64,000 bases of DNA from Hericium rajendrae (lineage: Eukaryota > Basidiomycota > Agaricomycetes > Russulales > Hericiaceae): NCBI GenBank assembly GCA_033439255.1, contig JAVRDV010000018.1:248001-312000 (forward strand), given 5' to 3'. A program made the position numbers and the translations under genes. The notes under the pieces are model-generated. The model worked only from the letters and a program-made list of their open reading frames with translations. It had not been told where the DNA came from and ran no database searches. Below are positions 1 to 10,033 of this stretch, piece after piece (within the stretch, counting starts at the first letter, position 1; every line of letters starts with the position of its first letter).

Positions 1-680
1 AGCAGGTCCTCTTTCAAAAACAGACCAGCAAGGCTCATAGGAAGAATCTGACTGAGATACGACACTGTAGGAATGATTTTGGTGCACATCACAACACCCA
101 TATCGTGCATGCCTGGTGGTGAAACACATAGCAGGTTGGTCATGATGTTGAGGCTCAAGTCTTGAATATGGTGGAGTTTGTCATGTAGCTTGAGGCCTGC
201 TATCAGTACCAGGGCATAGATAGATCCTGAAATTGAATGAGCCACGGTGGCAACAACAGTCACATGAAACAACCACTCACCTCTGGATGCAATTGTAGCA
301 TATTTGCTGCCCTTGCTGTACCATTCAAGGAAAGTGTTGTAGGTGATAAGCAAATCAGATTCTGCAGCCATGAACTGTCTCCAAAATGCGAGCCTGTCAG
401 GAAGCCCATGTTGCTTTTGAAGGCTAGATAAGGATAAGAGCTCAGCATATTTTGATGACCAGAGCACGAATACTCACTTCTGAACCTACACCACAAGCAT
501 CATAAAGCTTACTATTGTGGTGAAGCTCAATCCAACTTGCCTGCTGGTGATCAACCAGCAGTCTTGAAGGGCTGCACAAAACCCCCCTGCAATGCAGCCT
601 CTCTCCAACTCCAAGCAGATGTCTTGAGCCCATTGCTCCAGTCTGCTGAAATCTAGTGCCTCGAACAATGCCCCAGACAA
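1..680 (-). CDS. Unidentified multi-exon gene, 3' part (runs off left edge)
   Basis: Read on the minus strand, three exons join into one open frame: about 680-490, 423-281 and 226-1. The first intron (489-424) has a GTAGGT donor and TCTAG acceptor. The second (280-227) has a GTGAGT donor and TTTCAG acceptor; it is 54 nt, has no in-frame stop and could be retained. The protein includes LEQWAQDICLELERGC, the join MMLVV/LQKQHGLPDRL, then SIYALVLIAGLKLHDKL and GMHDMGVVMCTKIIPTV. Hydrophobic stretches occur but I recognise no family. The reading frame has no stop to the window edge, unlike the decayed LINE next door, so it may be a functional gene or a domesticated element gene. The true start lies upstream, probably in 753-1367. 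Intron choice is inferred. Confidence 0.45.
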
Positions 681-752
681 AGACTCTCCCTTTCACGACT
701 GATGTACACTGATACCAACTTGGTCTCACACACCGAGCATGACGATAAAGCC

Positions 753-1367
753 TTATGCATCTCTGGTCACGACCCATGCTGGGTCATTATTGATGATCCA
801 TATTGGAACTCTCCCTTGATGGCAGCCATCATGCCAGAGGTGCTGAACATCAAGACTGCCCTCACCTCCTCCATCTCCACTGCTCATGTTGCCTTCTTCA
901 CCTGCACCACCCTCACCAAACAGCAGCTGCCCCTCCATGTCAATCTCTGATTCTCCATTGGAATCGGGCTCTCTCGAGTCCCTCAGGTTGTGCAGGTTGA
1001 ATGGAGGCATGCACAGGAGTGGTGTGAGTGAGTTCAGAGAGTTGAAGAGGGAGAGGGCATGCTTGCCCAATGGCGACATATGTGGGCAGGTGGGATCAGC
1101 CTCAGTTGGGCAGGTAACATGGTTGTCAGAGCAAAGAGAGCTGTGTACAGGGCTTTCCTGGGCCAGACAGGTGAGTTGCAGAAGGAGCTGCAACATACCA
1201 CCCCTCAAAGATTCTGAAGTCCAGGACTCTATGGTCTCAAGGTGTGAAAGAGCCTGCAACATATCTTGCAGCACATTCACAGGGATTTCGATGGGGTTCA
1301 TTGAGGAGAAGGCCAGGCATAGAAAGTGAAGCAATGAGCAGAAGGCATGCAGGATACAAAAGCACAT
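753..1367 (-). CDS. Acidic low-complexity ORF, possible 5' exon of the gene at 1-680
   Basis: A 204-codon minus-strand frame. It contains NPIEIPVNVLQDMLQALSHL, then a segment rich in Pro, Ser and Leu and an acidic Gly-rich stretch (GEGGAGEEGNMSSGDGGG). It lies just upstream of the spliced gene at 1-680 in the same orientation, so it may be the N-terminal exon, but no clear splice junction was found between 753 and 680. Product unknown. It could also be a chance frame, because CpG-depleted DNA here has few stops on some frames. Confidence 0.25.
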   Translation of the reverse strand: MCFCILHAFCSLLHFLCLAFSSMNPIEIPVNVLQDMLQALSHLETIESWTSESLRGGMLQLLLQLTCLAQESPVHSSLCSDNHVTCPTEADPTCPHMSPLGKHALSLFNSLNSLTPLLCMPPFNLHNLRDSREPDSNGESEIDMEGQLLFGEGGAGEEGNMSSGDGGGEGSLDVQHLWHDGCHQGRVPIWIINNDPAWVVTRDA

Positions 1368-1409
1368 TCAAGGCAGTGACACAACATGGTGAGCATTATG
1401 CAGGGGCCA

Positions 1410-1442
1410 TGGAAAATGTTTGGCTGTAGCCAAACATTTCTT
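1410..1442. repeat. Solitary GCTGCAGC-type palindrome (decayed)
   Basis: An imperfect palindrome, with arms reading AAATGTTTGGCT and AGCCAAACATTT around a GTAG-like centre. It matches the 36-bp palindromes at 35674-35708 and 39774-39809, which mark the leader end of IH elements. No IH leader or body follows, so this is a lone end or a remnant. It lies close to the 5' end of the LINE at 1627. Confidence 0.55.
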
Positions 1443-1626
1443 GTGACCCATAAAAGTCCCCCTGCTTGTAAATTTTTCTACCTAACAAAGTCATAAAGTT
1501 CATTATTCAACTTGGGCCACTTTGGCCAGGACTAAACACATGTAAAACAAGCAGGAGGGGGCCTGTACCTGTAATGCTGGAAACACTACGTGTTGGGGAC
1601 ACCTCCACGTCACCAAAGCAAATCTT

Positions 1627-2720
1627 ATGCTCAAACAAATCAATGAGTATTACGAGGATGCAGGCAATAGTTCACACTTCATTGTGTGCTGTAAGTTGTT
1701 TAATGGAGAAATCATGCTGGAGGCCTCAAACAAGAGTGTCATAGACAAAATTCAGAAGTCAAACACACGAGAAGCCTTTCTGACAGTGCTCAGTGAATGG
1801 TTTGCTAAGATTAAAGAGAACTCATACCTCCTCATCCTCAAATTCATACCTGTTGAAGCTGATCTACATGAAACAGCTACTTTACAAGAGATCAAACACA
1901 CTCATGGTTGAGATCAAGGGTCATTCATTTCAGCATGATGGATCAAGGCTCCCGAGTGTCGCACGCCAGGCCAGTGAGTAGCAACAATGATGCTAAGATT
2001 CCACAACCTATGGACAGCCAATGAAGTGCTATAATCAGGCTTCATCTATGACTGTCAATGATACTTCTCATCAAAACCTGAACCCGAGCCCACACATTGC
2101 TTCAAGTGCAACAAAATCAGCAACCACTTCATGAAGGCATGCAACAGTAAGGAGGTTATGTGGTACATGTGGGAAAGAGGAACATGAATCGAAGAATTGC
2201 ACAGTCATTGATCCCCAGGAACACTGGTGCATAAATTGTCATACCAAAGGCCATGCATCCTGGAATCACTCTTGCCCTGCTCTCACTTGAGCGAAGACTA
2301 ACCATACACAGTACCACCCTGAATCCCAATACCAATACTTCCCTATGGCAGAGCAGGAGTGGATGTGGGAGCAGACAGGAGGTAATGTACAAGCACATTA
2401 CCAAACTGAGCATGTCCTGTCTTTGAGCAAGGCTGCCACCTTCCGAGCACTGTATGCCAACCAAAAGCAAGCATGACAGGGCAGCCCTAACCCACCCATG
2501 GGACAGTGCGATCATGGCTACCAACAACGTGATATTCTCCAACCTGGTACACAATGTACTATCAAGCAGACCCAATCCCAACCATCTGGGAAATCTGCTA
2601 GTGCAGGATCAGATCACTTTTGGCAGACCGTTGAAGGGACAGGACCTCCAGAGGAGTCGATGATCGAAGAGGTGGAAGTCGAAGATCACATCGAGGACAC
2701 CTCCAGTGAGAATTTATAAA
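1627..2720 (+). pseudogene. LINE ORF1 (gag-like, zinc knuckles), decayed
   Basis: The first frame (1627-1911) opens with LKQINEYYEDAGNSSHF and gives a small alpha/beta domain typical of the region before LINE ORF1 knuckles. Downstream, after several stops, three Cys/His knuckles follow at about 2098-2290: CFKCNKISNHFMKAC, CGTCGKEEHESKNC and CINCHTKGHASWNHSC. Only the second has perfect CX2CX4HX4C spacing. The region then becomes Gln/Ser-rich and ends at 2719. ORF1 proteins of this class bind the element RNA and chaperone target-primed reverse transcription. Multiple stops make it inactive. CpG is almost absent, consistent with long methylation-driven decay. Confidence 0.75.
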
Positions 2721-2745
2721 TACTGAACCTACTAACCAAACACCT

Positions 2746-4234
2746 CTGCGACTTAGGATTTGGCAACAGAATGTAAACAACAGTAACATTGTCCAACAGA
2801 TAATGCTCGAAACAGTGGCAGAAGAAGATATTGATGTGGTATGCATTCAAGAACCATATATAGACTTTAGAGATCTTTCAAGGGTGAATGCCCATTGGTA
2901 TCCAAGTTATCCATCTTCTCCTAAATGCATTGATGATAAAGCACTGCACTCCTTAATGCTTATTAATGTGCACTTCGCTACAGGTGCATGGAAACACATT
3001 CCTATCCCATCCTTAAACATAACCACCATGCAATTCACTAGTGCCCAATGCATGCTCGTCATTGTTAATGCATATGTTGATCAAGACAATGACCACACAT
3101 TTGATGCAATATGTGATTTCATGCAAGATTTCCCGAGGTGACTGGACTTTGCAGCAGATAAGATGCACTTCGTCATGTTAGGTGACTTCAATCATCATTG
3201 CTTAGTCTGGGATGATCCAAAGGACATGCATCTGTTCACGAATCAGAACAATAAAAGGACAGAGGTTCTTCTCAACCTTGCATCTGACTGTGATTTAAAA
3301 ATGATGTTACCTAGATATGTTTCCACTCTGCAGCACTTTGTTACTAAAAAGTTTTCATGCCCAGATAATGTTTGGGTCTCATCATCCTTAATGCCCCAAA
3401 TTGACCAATGCATGATGTGATGCCCACAACAACTGCCCAATACTGATCACTTCCTGATACTTATGCAACTTCACCTTGCCTTTAAGCAAACCCCCTCAGA
3501 ACTGCAGTGCAATTACCATGCAATGGATTGGAAAGCATTTAGAGAGACATTGAGAGGCAAGCTGAGAGCAATGGAAGATCCGAGGGAATATAAACTAGGT
3601 GAGCTCGAATGCTTTAAAGCTGACCTTTTATTTTTCAATGCAGCCATCACCTGCACTGTTGAGACATTAGTTCCAATGAGCAAACTGACTCCTTACTCGA
3701 AGAGGTGGTGGATGCACGAGCTCACTGAGCTGTGCACAAAAGTGTGCACAATTGACCGTCAGTTGGAATGTCATCATGACAATCTGACACACCCCTCACA
3801 TGCCAACTTCTAAGAACTCAAGAAGCAGTATGTAAGCACAATCAAGAAGGAGAAGAAAGAGCATTGGAAGGATTTCCTGGAGGAATTGGATGAGCACCCA
3901 GAGTTGGTATGGGCACTGCACAAAGTAATATCAGCAGATCTGACAGATGTGGAACAATCACAGATACTGATATTGGTTCATAAACTAGAGGGCAAGGAAA
4001 GAAGGTCTTCAAGGACATTTACCCCTCTGCAAAATACTCTTTCATTCCACCCACTGACCTCACCATTCTTCACGCTATCAATAAACTCCATGCATGCAAA
4101 GCACCTGGCCTGGATGGAACACAAAACATGCTGTGGATCAAGTGCAAAGTGGACATTATACCATGGCTAGGAGTGTTCTACCATGCTACTTTCACACTCG
4201 AATACCACCCCCCAGAGTGGAAGGATTCAGTCAT
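2746..4234 (+). pseudogene. LINE ORF2 5' half: AP-like endonuclease and linker, interrupted by chromovirus
   Basis: The frame starts LRIWQQNVNNSNIVQQ, the usual opening of an exonuclease-endonuclease-phosphatase domain in fungal LINEs. It continues with DVVCIQEPYID, VMLGDFNHHCLVWDD (GDFN motif) and NTDHFLIL (the TDH motif near the domain end). In-frame stops separate these blocks, several of them TGA where Arg or Trp is expected. The linker (KRWWMHELTELC) leads to a region that normally precedes reverse transcriptase (EYHPPEWKDSVI). There the sequence is cut at 4234 by the 5' LTR, and the same ORF resumes at 12918. The endonuclease nicks target DNA in intact relatives; this copy is dead. Confidence 0.8.
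4230..4234. repeat. Chromovirus target-site duplication, left (GTCAT)
   Basis: GTCAT lies directly before the LTR start TGTCAC and recurs directly after the right LTR at 12913-12917. Five-base duplications are normal for Ty3 integrases. Removing the element and one copy rejoins the LINE reading frame across the site (DSVI/MAILYKPRKPDY). Confidence 0.9.
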
Positions 4235-4642
4235 TGTCACGGATCGCTCCATTTCTCTCTGCCTTCTTCTCTGCCATCAAGGCATCACGTCGGTCATGTG
4301 CTCCAGCAGCCCCATCACATGTTCACTTCCTCACATGACCTGGGGCTATCCTTCACCCATGCCCTTGTTCCCCTTTGGGACATCCTATTGTTCTCCTTTT
4401 GGCCACCATTGTTCTCACTCTATTGTTTGACCCATTATGGTGTCCATTGTTCTTTTCCCATTGTCGTTCCAGTACTTATAGGCTTCCTGTCACTTGCCTA
4501 TTTCCCTAGATTGTCCATTTCGTCTGTACCATACTGTACCTCCAATACAGGTCACTGCGCTGCTAGTCGCCCTCTGCTCTCTCACTCTCATCATTGCTGG
4601 TGACTTGGGTGGTTCTCTGCTGTCTACAACCGAGTCTTGACA
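4235..4642 (+). repeat. Chromovirus 5' LTR
   Basis: Starts TGTCACGGATCGC and ends GTCTTGACA (TG...CA). It contains CTTGTTCCCCTTTGGGACAT, also present in the TRIM LTRs at 36700 and 37364, and a TATA-like ACTTATAGGC near 4476. It lacks a 15-bp internal segment found in the 3' LTR. Confidence 0.92.
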
Positions 4643-4664
4643 CCTGGACAATCTCTCATACACC
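4643..4664 (+). promoter_or_regulatory. Putative primer-binding region of the chromovirus
   Basis: The bases right after the 5' LTR read CCTGGACAATCTCTCATACA. The TRIM at 36700 has TTTGGACAAACTCTCATACA at the same place, so this stretch is conserved between the two elements, as a primer-binding site would be. I cannot assign the tRNA; a self-primed mechanism, as in the Tf1 type, has not been excluded. Confidence 0.5.
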
Positions 4665-5195
4665 CGTCTCACCTCCCTACTATCGCCCATCATACCTCTC
4701 TTCTTTGAACCCTTCACCGTCGACATCTTCACTGTATCTTGACATCCATTCCATCAACCTCATCTCCCCTTCCCCATCGCCAACACCATCGAGGGCAGTG
4801 CACTCATTCCCCTCCTCCGCTATTGTGCTGTGAAGCGTTGGGAAGCCGAAGGAGTTTGGTTTCGATTGAGATCATGGAAACCACGCGCAGGTGCTATCTC
4901 CATTGCCTTATACATTCGAATTTGAGTTGCTTTTGACGTCGACTTGCAAGAATTCATGTTTGGTGCCTCGGACATCACCTACCACTGTCGCCAACCCAAC
5001 CGAGGATCCCCTGCAAGCATCCTGCCATCGACCTCATTCCCTTTTTGCACACTAGGTTTCTTCACCCCAGAACCCTCGCCTGAGCCTGTGTAGGCCAGAG
5101 AATGCCTCGGCCACCGATTCCTCAGAACCCCGTACTCCACCACCTTGTACCCTCGTGCCCTTGGATGTCATCCAGTTGTGGCAGACTTCTTGTAG

Positions 5196-5640
5196 GTTGT
5201 CACCATTGATTCCACCAACCCCCACTTCCAGACCACTGCACCCTTCTCACTCGGGATCTTCAAGTCCCTTGGAGACTACCACGTTTACACCCTTGCTGGC
5301 ATCGCCCGGATCCACTTTTCTCACCAAGACCCTGCCACCCGTCAGTGGTACTTCACTGAGCACGAAGACTTCCCTTACCTCGAACTCGTCGACTTCGATG
5401 TTGCCAGAGAAGAACACCACCACCTACACCCAGCCACTCCACCGCTCCCCATCGTTGCCCCTCCTAGTATCGACTCCCCTCCTGCCCGCACCGAACCCCT
5501 CTTTGTACCAACAGGTATCATCTTCAACGCTGTTACCAGGAAGTACTACACATACCGTTCCAACTCTCGACGCCTAGTCGTTGGCTGGAGACCAAACCTA
5601 GTAGAAGGAAGAGATCAGTGGTTTTGGCAGAAGCCCGCGA
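5196..5640 (+). pseudogene. Leader/N-terminal gag domain, out of frame with gag
   Basis: This frame (codons starting at multiples of 3) is open from 5196. It encodes a plausible folded domain with FSLGIFKSLGDYHVYTLAG, TRQWYFTEHEDFPYLEL and NAVTRKYYTYRSNSRRLVVG. Its overlap with gag at 5618-5640 is in a different frame, so either a frameshift mutation separates it from gag or ribosomal frameshifting once joined them. No start codon could be fixed: a TAG at 5193-5195 closes the frame upstream. Conserved leader domains before gag are known in basidiomycete Ty3 elements, but the function is not established here. Confidence 0.5.
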
Positions 5641-6802
5641 GCAAGAGCGAGTTGCCCGGCTCACAGTCCTCCGCTCACCACTACCCCCTCGCATCCCAAC
5701 CCCGATACCAGTCCCCTCACCCACTCCACCTGTCACCACTGTTACATCCACATCCACCGTCAACGTCAAACCGATCATCGCCCCAGCTCCCCCTGTTCAG
5801 CCGCCCGACGACATGTCCAACCCCGAGATCGGCGTCAAACCTGCTCCCTTTGAGGGAGATCGTTCCAAGTCCAAGGAGTTCCAGTTGTGTATTCGCTTAT
5901 TCCTTCATGCCAACTCTGTCCAGTATAAAGAAGATACCGCCCAGATCTCCCTCTTCCTCGACCTCTGCCAGGGCCCTATTGCTGGCCAGTGGACCACCCA
6001 GCATGTCGAGGAGATCCTTGAGGATGACGATCTCGTGGCTGCAAACACATCTCCAGCTCATGTCCCTTGCTATGCCAACCTCGCTGCCCTTCGAACTCGC
6101 TTCAATTTGGACTTCTCCCCCCTTGATGACTCCAAGGACGCCTCTCATGCCATCCAGACCCTCCAGATGGGTACGCGCCCAGTAGTCGACTACATCACCA
6201 AGTTCGAGTCCTTCACTCCTCGCACCGGCTACAACGATGTGGCCCTGATTGATTGGTTCCTGCATGGCCTCAACAGCACCTTGCGGGATGATTGCCAGCA
6301 CAGCTACCCCATGCCCACCACCCTGGATGAGTGGAAGGCAAGGGCCTGTGACAGGAATGCTGCCTACCTTATGCGCACCCGGTTCCAGAGTCCCCGCCCT
6401 ACAACTGGGCACACCTCGGTGAGCACTCGCTCCCCTCAGTCCACATCTACTGGCCGATCCCGCACAGTTGCTGCTACAGATGCCCCACTGCCCAAACTCT
6501 TGGAGCCTGACCATGAGCATCTCAGGCGTAAGGGTGGTTGCTTCTGCTGCTGCCAGAAGGGCCATGGCTTCCGTGACTGCCCCCTCAATGCCGACTCCAA
6601 CCCCCGTGCCCCAATCCCTCATGTCCGAGTGCTAGAAACTGGCTCTGCCCCAGGAGTAGCTCCAGAAGATGCAGCCGTCGCCCTCACTGTCCCCGCCATC
6701 AACAGGTCCATCGCCGACTTGTCATCACAGTTGAAGGACTTGAGCGAGGAAGAGAGGGAAGAGGCAAAAGCTGCATTAAAGGATATGGTTGAGGGTTTTT
6801 AA
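5618..6802 (+). CDS. gag: Chromovirus Gag (capsid and nucleocapsid)
   Basis: A 394-codon frame. The N-terminus is Pro-rich (PIPVPSPTPPVTTV). The retrotransposon gag domain runs from about residue 70 to 250, with FEGDRSKSKEFQLCIRLFLH, DLCQGPIAGQW, and the conserved motifs RFNLDFSPLDDSKDA and VVDYITKFESFT. The nucleocapsid knuckle CFCCCQKGHGFRDC (CX2CX4HX4C) lies at about residues 308-321. The C-terminus is acidic and helical (LSEEEREEAKAALKDMVEGF) and ends at TAA 6800-6802. Pol continues in the same frame after this stop, so Gag-Pol would need stop readthrough, or the stop is a mutation. Gag forms the virus-like particle in the cytoplasm. The start codon is uncertain because GTG precedes the first clear gag motif. 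Confidence 0.85.
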   Translation: MVLAEAREQERVARLTVLRSPLPPRIPTPIPVPSPTPPVTTVTSTSTVNVKPIIAPAPPVQPPDDMSNPEIGVKPAPFEGDRSKSKEFQLCIRLFLHANSVQYKEDTAQISLFLDLCQGPIAGQWTTQHVEEILEDDDLVAANTSPAHVPCYANLAALRTRFNLDFSPLDDSKDASHAIQTLQMGTRPVVDYITKFESFTPRTGYNDVALIDWFLHGLNSTLRDDCQHSYPMPTTLDEWKARACDRNAAYLMRTRFQSPRPTTGHTSVSTRSPQSTSTGRSRTVAATDAPLPKLLEPDHEHLRRKGGCFCCCQKGHGFRDCPLNADSNPRAPIPHVRVLETGSAPGVAPEDAAVALTVPAINRSIADLSSQLKDLSEEEREEAKAALKDMVEGF

Positions 6803-8374
6803 AGCGCCCCCCCAGTCACGTCATCCGTGGGTGGCAAGAAACATTTCTTTGATCTGTCAAATCGCTTCTCTGTACTATCCGACCCCTGTGAGCAATTGTA
6901 TCCATCATCTTTGCGCATGTCCGCTATCATGCCCAACCGTCAGACACCGTCCATTACGCTCCAGGCCAAGATTATCACTGCCCCGATCAAGAAACAAATC
7001 GACGCTGAGGCACTTCTCGATAGTGGTGCAGAAGGCATCATTATGCACCCCGAGTTTGCCAAGAAACACCAGTTTCCCCTCAAGAAACTCCCTAAACCCT
7101 TTCCCGTTCGCAATGTGGACAACTCTGAAAACATCATGGGCTGGGTTCGCTATTCTGTCAACCAGAACATCTGCATTTATGCCAAGGACTCGATGTCCTT
7201 CCATGAGGAGACAGCTGAGTTCTACCTCGTTGACATTGGTGACTACGACATCATCCTTGGGACCGATTGGTTACAGGAGCACAACCCTGAAATTGATTGG
7301 GTCTCTCGTCGTGTTGACATGACTCACTGCCCTCCCTCTTGCACTCTGAATAAACCCCCGGTCAAGAACCTGTCCACTCGCACTGAAGGCTGCCAGTCAG
7401 CGCCTCATCCACCAGTCCTCAGCGCTGCTGCCGTGCTGCTCCCCCCACCTTGCCCCCCTCCATTGCTCCCACTGCCCTCACCATTTGTTGCTGCTCCACT
7501 TCCCAAATACGTGATCCCTGCCTGCCGAGTCCAAGGTGTCTGCCTTTGTCGCATCCACCTGTCCAAAGTCCCTGCATGCCTATTCACTGAGGATGATGAC
7601 CCCCGACCTAATGTCGATGACGACTGGGTTGAAGAGGGTCTTCGCCTAGCTGGTGTTCTCCCTGACTGGGACACACCACCCCCTCCAGATGACGACCCCG
7701 ACTACCAACACACCATCCGTATCTGTTGCTCTTTCACAAATGCTCAGAAACTGGCTGAGCGTGTGGCCACTCGTGTTGCAGAGAAGTCCTTTGCTGAGAT
7801 GGTTCCCCCTCAGTATCAGGATTTCCAACCTGTCTTCGATGAGGAATCCTCCCATCGCCTCCCTGAACATCGCCCTTGGGATCATGCCATTGACCTGAAA
7901 GATGGTTTTGAACCCTGCTCCTGCAAGGTCTATCCCATGGCCCCTACTGAGCAGGAGGACCTTGATTCATTCCTTGATGACCAGATCAAGAAAGGCTACA
8001 TCCGTCCTTCCAAATCCCTTATGGCGAGTCCCTTCTTCTTTATCAAGAAAAAAGATGGAAAACTACGCCCCGTCCAGGACTATTGCACCCTCAACAAAGG
8101 CACCATCAAGAATGAATATCCCCTGCCCCTCATCTCTGAACTCGTTGACAAGCTCAAGGGTGCCAAAGTCTTCTCCAAGATGGATGTTCGTTGGGGTTAC
8201 AACAACGTTCGCATCAAGGAGGGCGATGAATGGAAAGCTGCCTTCAAAACCAACCATGGTCTCTTTGAACCCCTGGTGATGTTTTTTGGTCTTACAAACT
8301 CCCCTGCCACATTCCAAGGAATGATGAATGAACTTTTCAAGGATCTCATCGATACGGGCAAAGTCGTCATCTAC
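6803..8374 (+). pseudogene. pol: Chromovirus Pol, 5' part: protease and first half of reverse transcriptase
   Basis: The frame is the same as gag. The aspartic protease carries ALLDSGAEGIIMHP (catalytic DSG) and YDIILGTDWLQEHNP (the C-terminal hydrophobic-GTDW motif). A Pro-rich linker follows at about 7400-7500. Reverse transcriptase begins near 7870 with DHAIDLKDGFEP and continues with VQDYCTLNKGTIKNEYPLPL, FSKMDVRWGYNNVRI (first catalytic Asp) and MFFGLTNSPATFQGMMNELF. The coding sequence is cut after VVIY at 8374 by element T. The motif order and sequence are clearly those of Ty3 elements. A protein ending here would lack YMDD and could not polymerise. Confidence 0.9.
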
Positions 8375-8595
8375 TTGGGGGAAGAGGGCCGATGCTCTGC
8401 ACGGCAATACGATTCCTTTTGAATTGTTCTAACTTTGTAGTGTTATGCTCACAGAATTAATAAGATAAAAGAGAATTGAATATACTAGTATTGTAATGCT
8501 GCAAAGATCTCCATCTTCAAAGTATATTGTTTTACACTTATCTCTTATTTTTAAACTTTGTTACCAGCAAGAGTTGAACTAATGACAAAATAATA

Positions 8596-8641
8596 GTCAC
8601 GTGCAATAGCAAGCCTGGTCAGGCTTGCTGTTGCATGTGAC
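8596..8641. repeat. Element T hairpin 1, copy 1
   Basis: GTCACGTGCAATAGCAAGCC pairs with GGCTTGCTGTTGCATGTGAC around a short TGGTCA centre. In copy 2 (34172-34217) the same arms read with CG where this copy has TG or CA, on both sides, so pairing is kept. Confidence 0.85.
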
Positions 8642-8958
8642 CTCTCAAAAATTGTGTTTACATTTATGAAGTACATAAGTGGGGCCTTTGAAGGTCTGTC
8701 AACTGTTGTATGTTGCCTAGATTGATTTTATTTTTGCCTTCTAGGGGTCTGAATCAGTAATTTGGCTATATCTCTGTCAATTCTCTAGCTATAAACATAA
8801 ACTCAAGTGTTTCTGAATAGTACTATCAATGGCCATATTAACACGATTTTTACTGATTTTTTATGCTACTCAGTATTTGTCTATTCTCAGATGATTTGAT
8901 GATTTGCCCTAGACTTGAATGATTTTTTCGATTTTTTCCTGCTTATAAATCGCTTATG

Positions 8959-9048
8959 TAATCTGCAGCACGGGCAAAATGACGTACTCCCGTCCCATGA
9001 CATCATGAGGGGGACAGGAGTATGTCATTTTGCCCGTGCTGTGGATTA
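8959..9048. repeat. Element T hairpin 2, copy 1 (loop orientation 1)
   Basis: About 38-bp arms: GCAGCACGGGCAAAATGACG on the left and its near complement (TCATTTTGCCCGTGCTG) on the right. The loop reads ATGACATCATGAG. In copy 2 (34536-34625) the arms keep the same orientation but the loop is reverse-complemented. Confidence 0.9.
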
Positions 9049-9892
9049 TGTAAAACCTTGAAAATAGTCAAATAGGAGGTTTTGTGATAATTCGAGTGTA
9101 CCTCCTTAAGTACTGGAGATAGCACCAGTCCCTTTATTGCGTCAGAAAGCTCTTTATTATACCTTTCCAACGATGCTAGGTACATTACAATTGGATGAGT
9201 CGATAAAAAGATATGACCTCAACAAGTTTGCCCCTACCTCTAACACCAACCCTTCAGTAATCGCTACCGTGTTTTCTCAATACTTATCCGATCGTCTTGT
9301 ATAATATGCCGTTGGAAAGGTACGGATCAGACCTTTTCAGTGGTATCTTTAGCGTGTAAATAGCACCACTCATTGCTCCACTACAATGCAATCACTATGA
9401 TCTCCTTCTCAAGGATATCTTTTGAAGTGATTTGCTCATATCTCAGTGATTTCTGGACCTATTGTTATGAAAACAAATGTTCTGAGGAGGTAAGATTTGC
9501 TCTCATTATATTACCATACATCACACTCACTTACATTAATAAAAAGATACAGACTTTACTATGAAGTACATTTATCCCCTATCTTGTAACAAGTTTGCAC
9601 TTTTTCATACTGAGAGCTTCTGGTCCTAATATAACTAGCATTGACTTACATATGCATATAGTCTAACAATGATTCAGTTAAATTTAAAAGACTGAATATC
9701 TCTAAGAAATATCCAAAATTATAAGAATGGCAATTGGCAGAATCAAACTTATAACCTCACTTTATATAAGAAATTAGTTAGAGTAAATGATTCCAAAAAA
9801 TTATAATGAGATATAAATGTTATGTATAATGATTGTGAACAGTGACAGTGAGATATGTTGATTGTAAAATGAAATAAAAGAATCCAAGGTTG

Positions 9893-9985
9893 AACTAGAA
9901 TTGAACCTGCAAACTCGTCAGATTGTTGACTTGTGATTATATAAGCCAACTGCCAAATGGGGATGGTCATCGTTTTGGTGTCATT
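9893..9985 (-). other. tRNA-like segment in the right end of element T
   Basis: On the minus strand the segment reads TTTGGCAGTTGGCTTATATA, then about 35 nt later GTTTGCAGGTTCAATTCT, which resemble an internal box A and a box B (GGTTCRANNCY). The same layout is present at 24060-24130, with GCAGGTTCAACTCC, and a partial one at 35300-35325. The anticodon arm is not canonical (no T33-like loop), so this is not a working tRNA. It looks like a tRNA-derived pol III promoter region. Confidence 0.45.
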
Positions 9986-10033
9986 TTCGATAGGAAAAGC
10001 CAGTATAGAGTAAACGATTCTAAGGAATCGTAA

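Larger units (their letters stand above)
8375..10033. mobile_element. Element T copy 1, inserted in the reverse-transcriptase active-site box
   Basis: Starts TTGGGGGAAGAGGGCCGATG and ends ACGATTCTAAGGAATCGTAA. A second copy lies at 33951-35433 and a right-end fragment at 24045-24208. Subterminal inverted matches (ACGATTCCTT on the left, AAGGAATCGT on the right) suggest a DNA element. Copy 2 is flanked by TTAC on both sides; copy 1 has no clean duplication. It contains two hairpins (8596-8641 and 8959-9048). Its right part carries an additional 200-bp segment (about 9809-10033) that repeats the terminal motif, so it may be a tandem or compound copy. No transposase is recognised. Minus-strand frames shared by the two copies (e.g. 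9003-9185, YLASLERYNKELSDAIKG) are of unknown meaning. Confidence 0.8.
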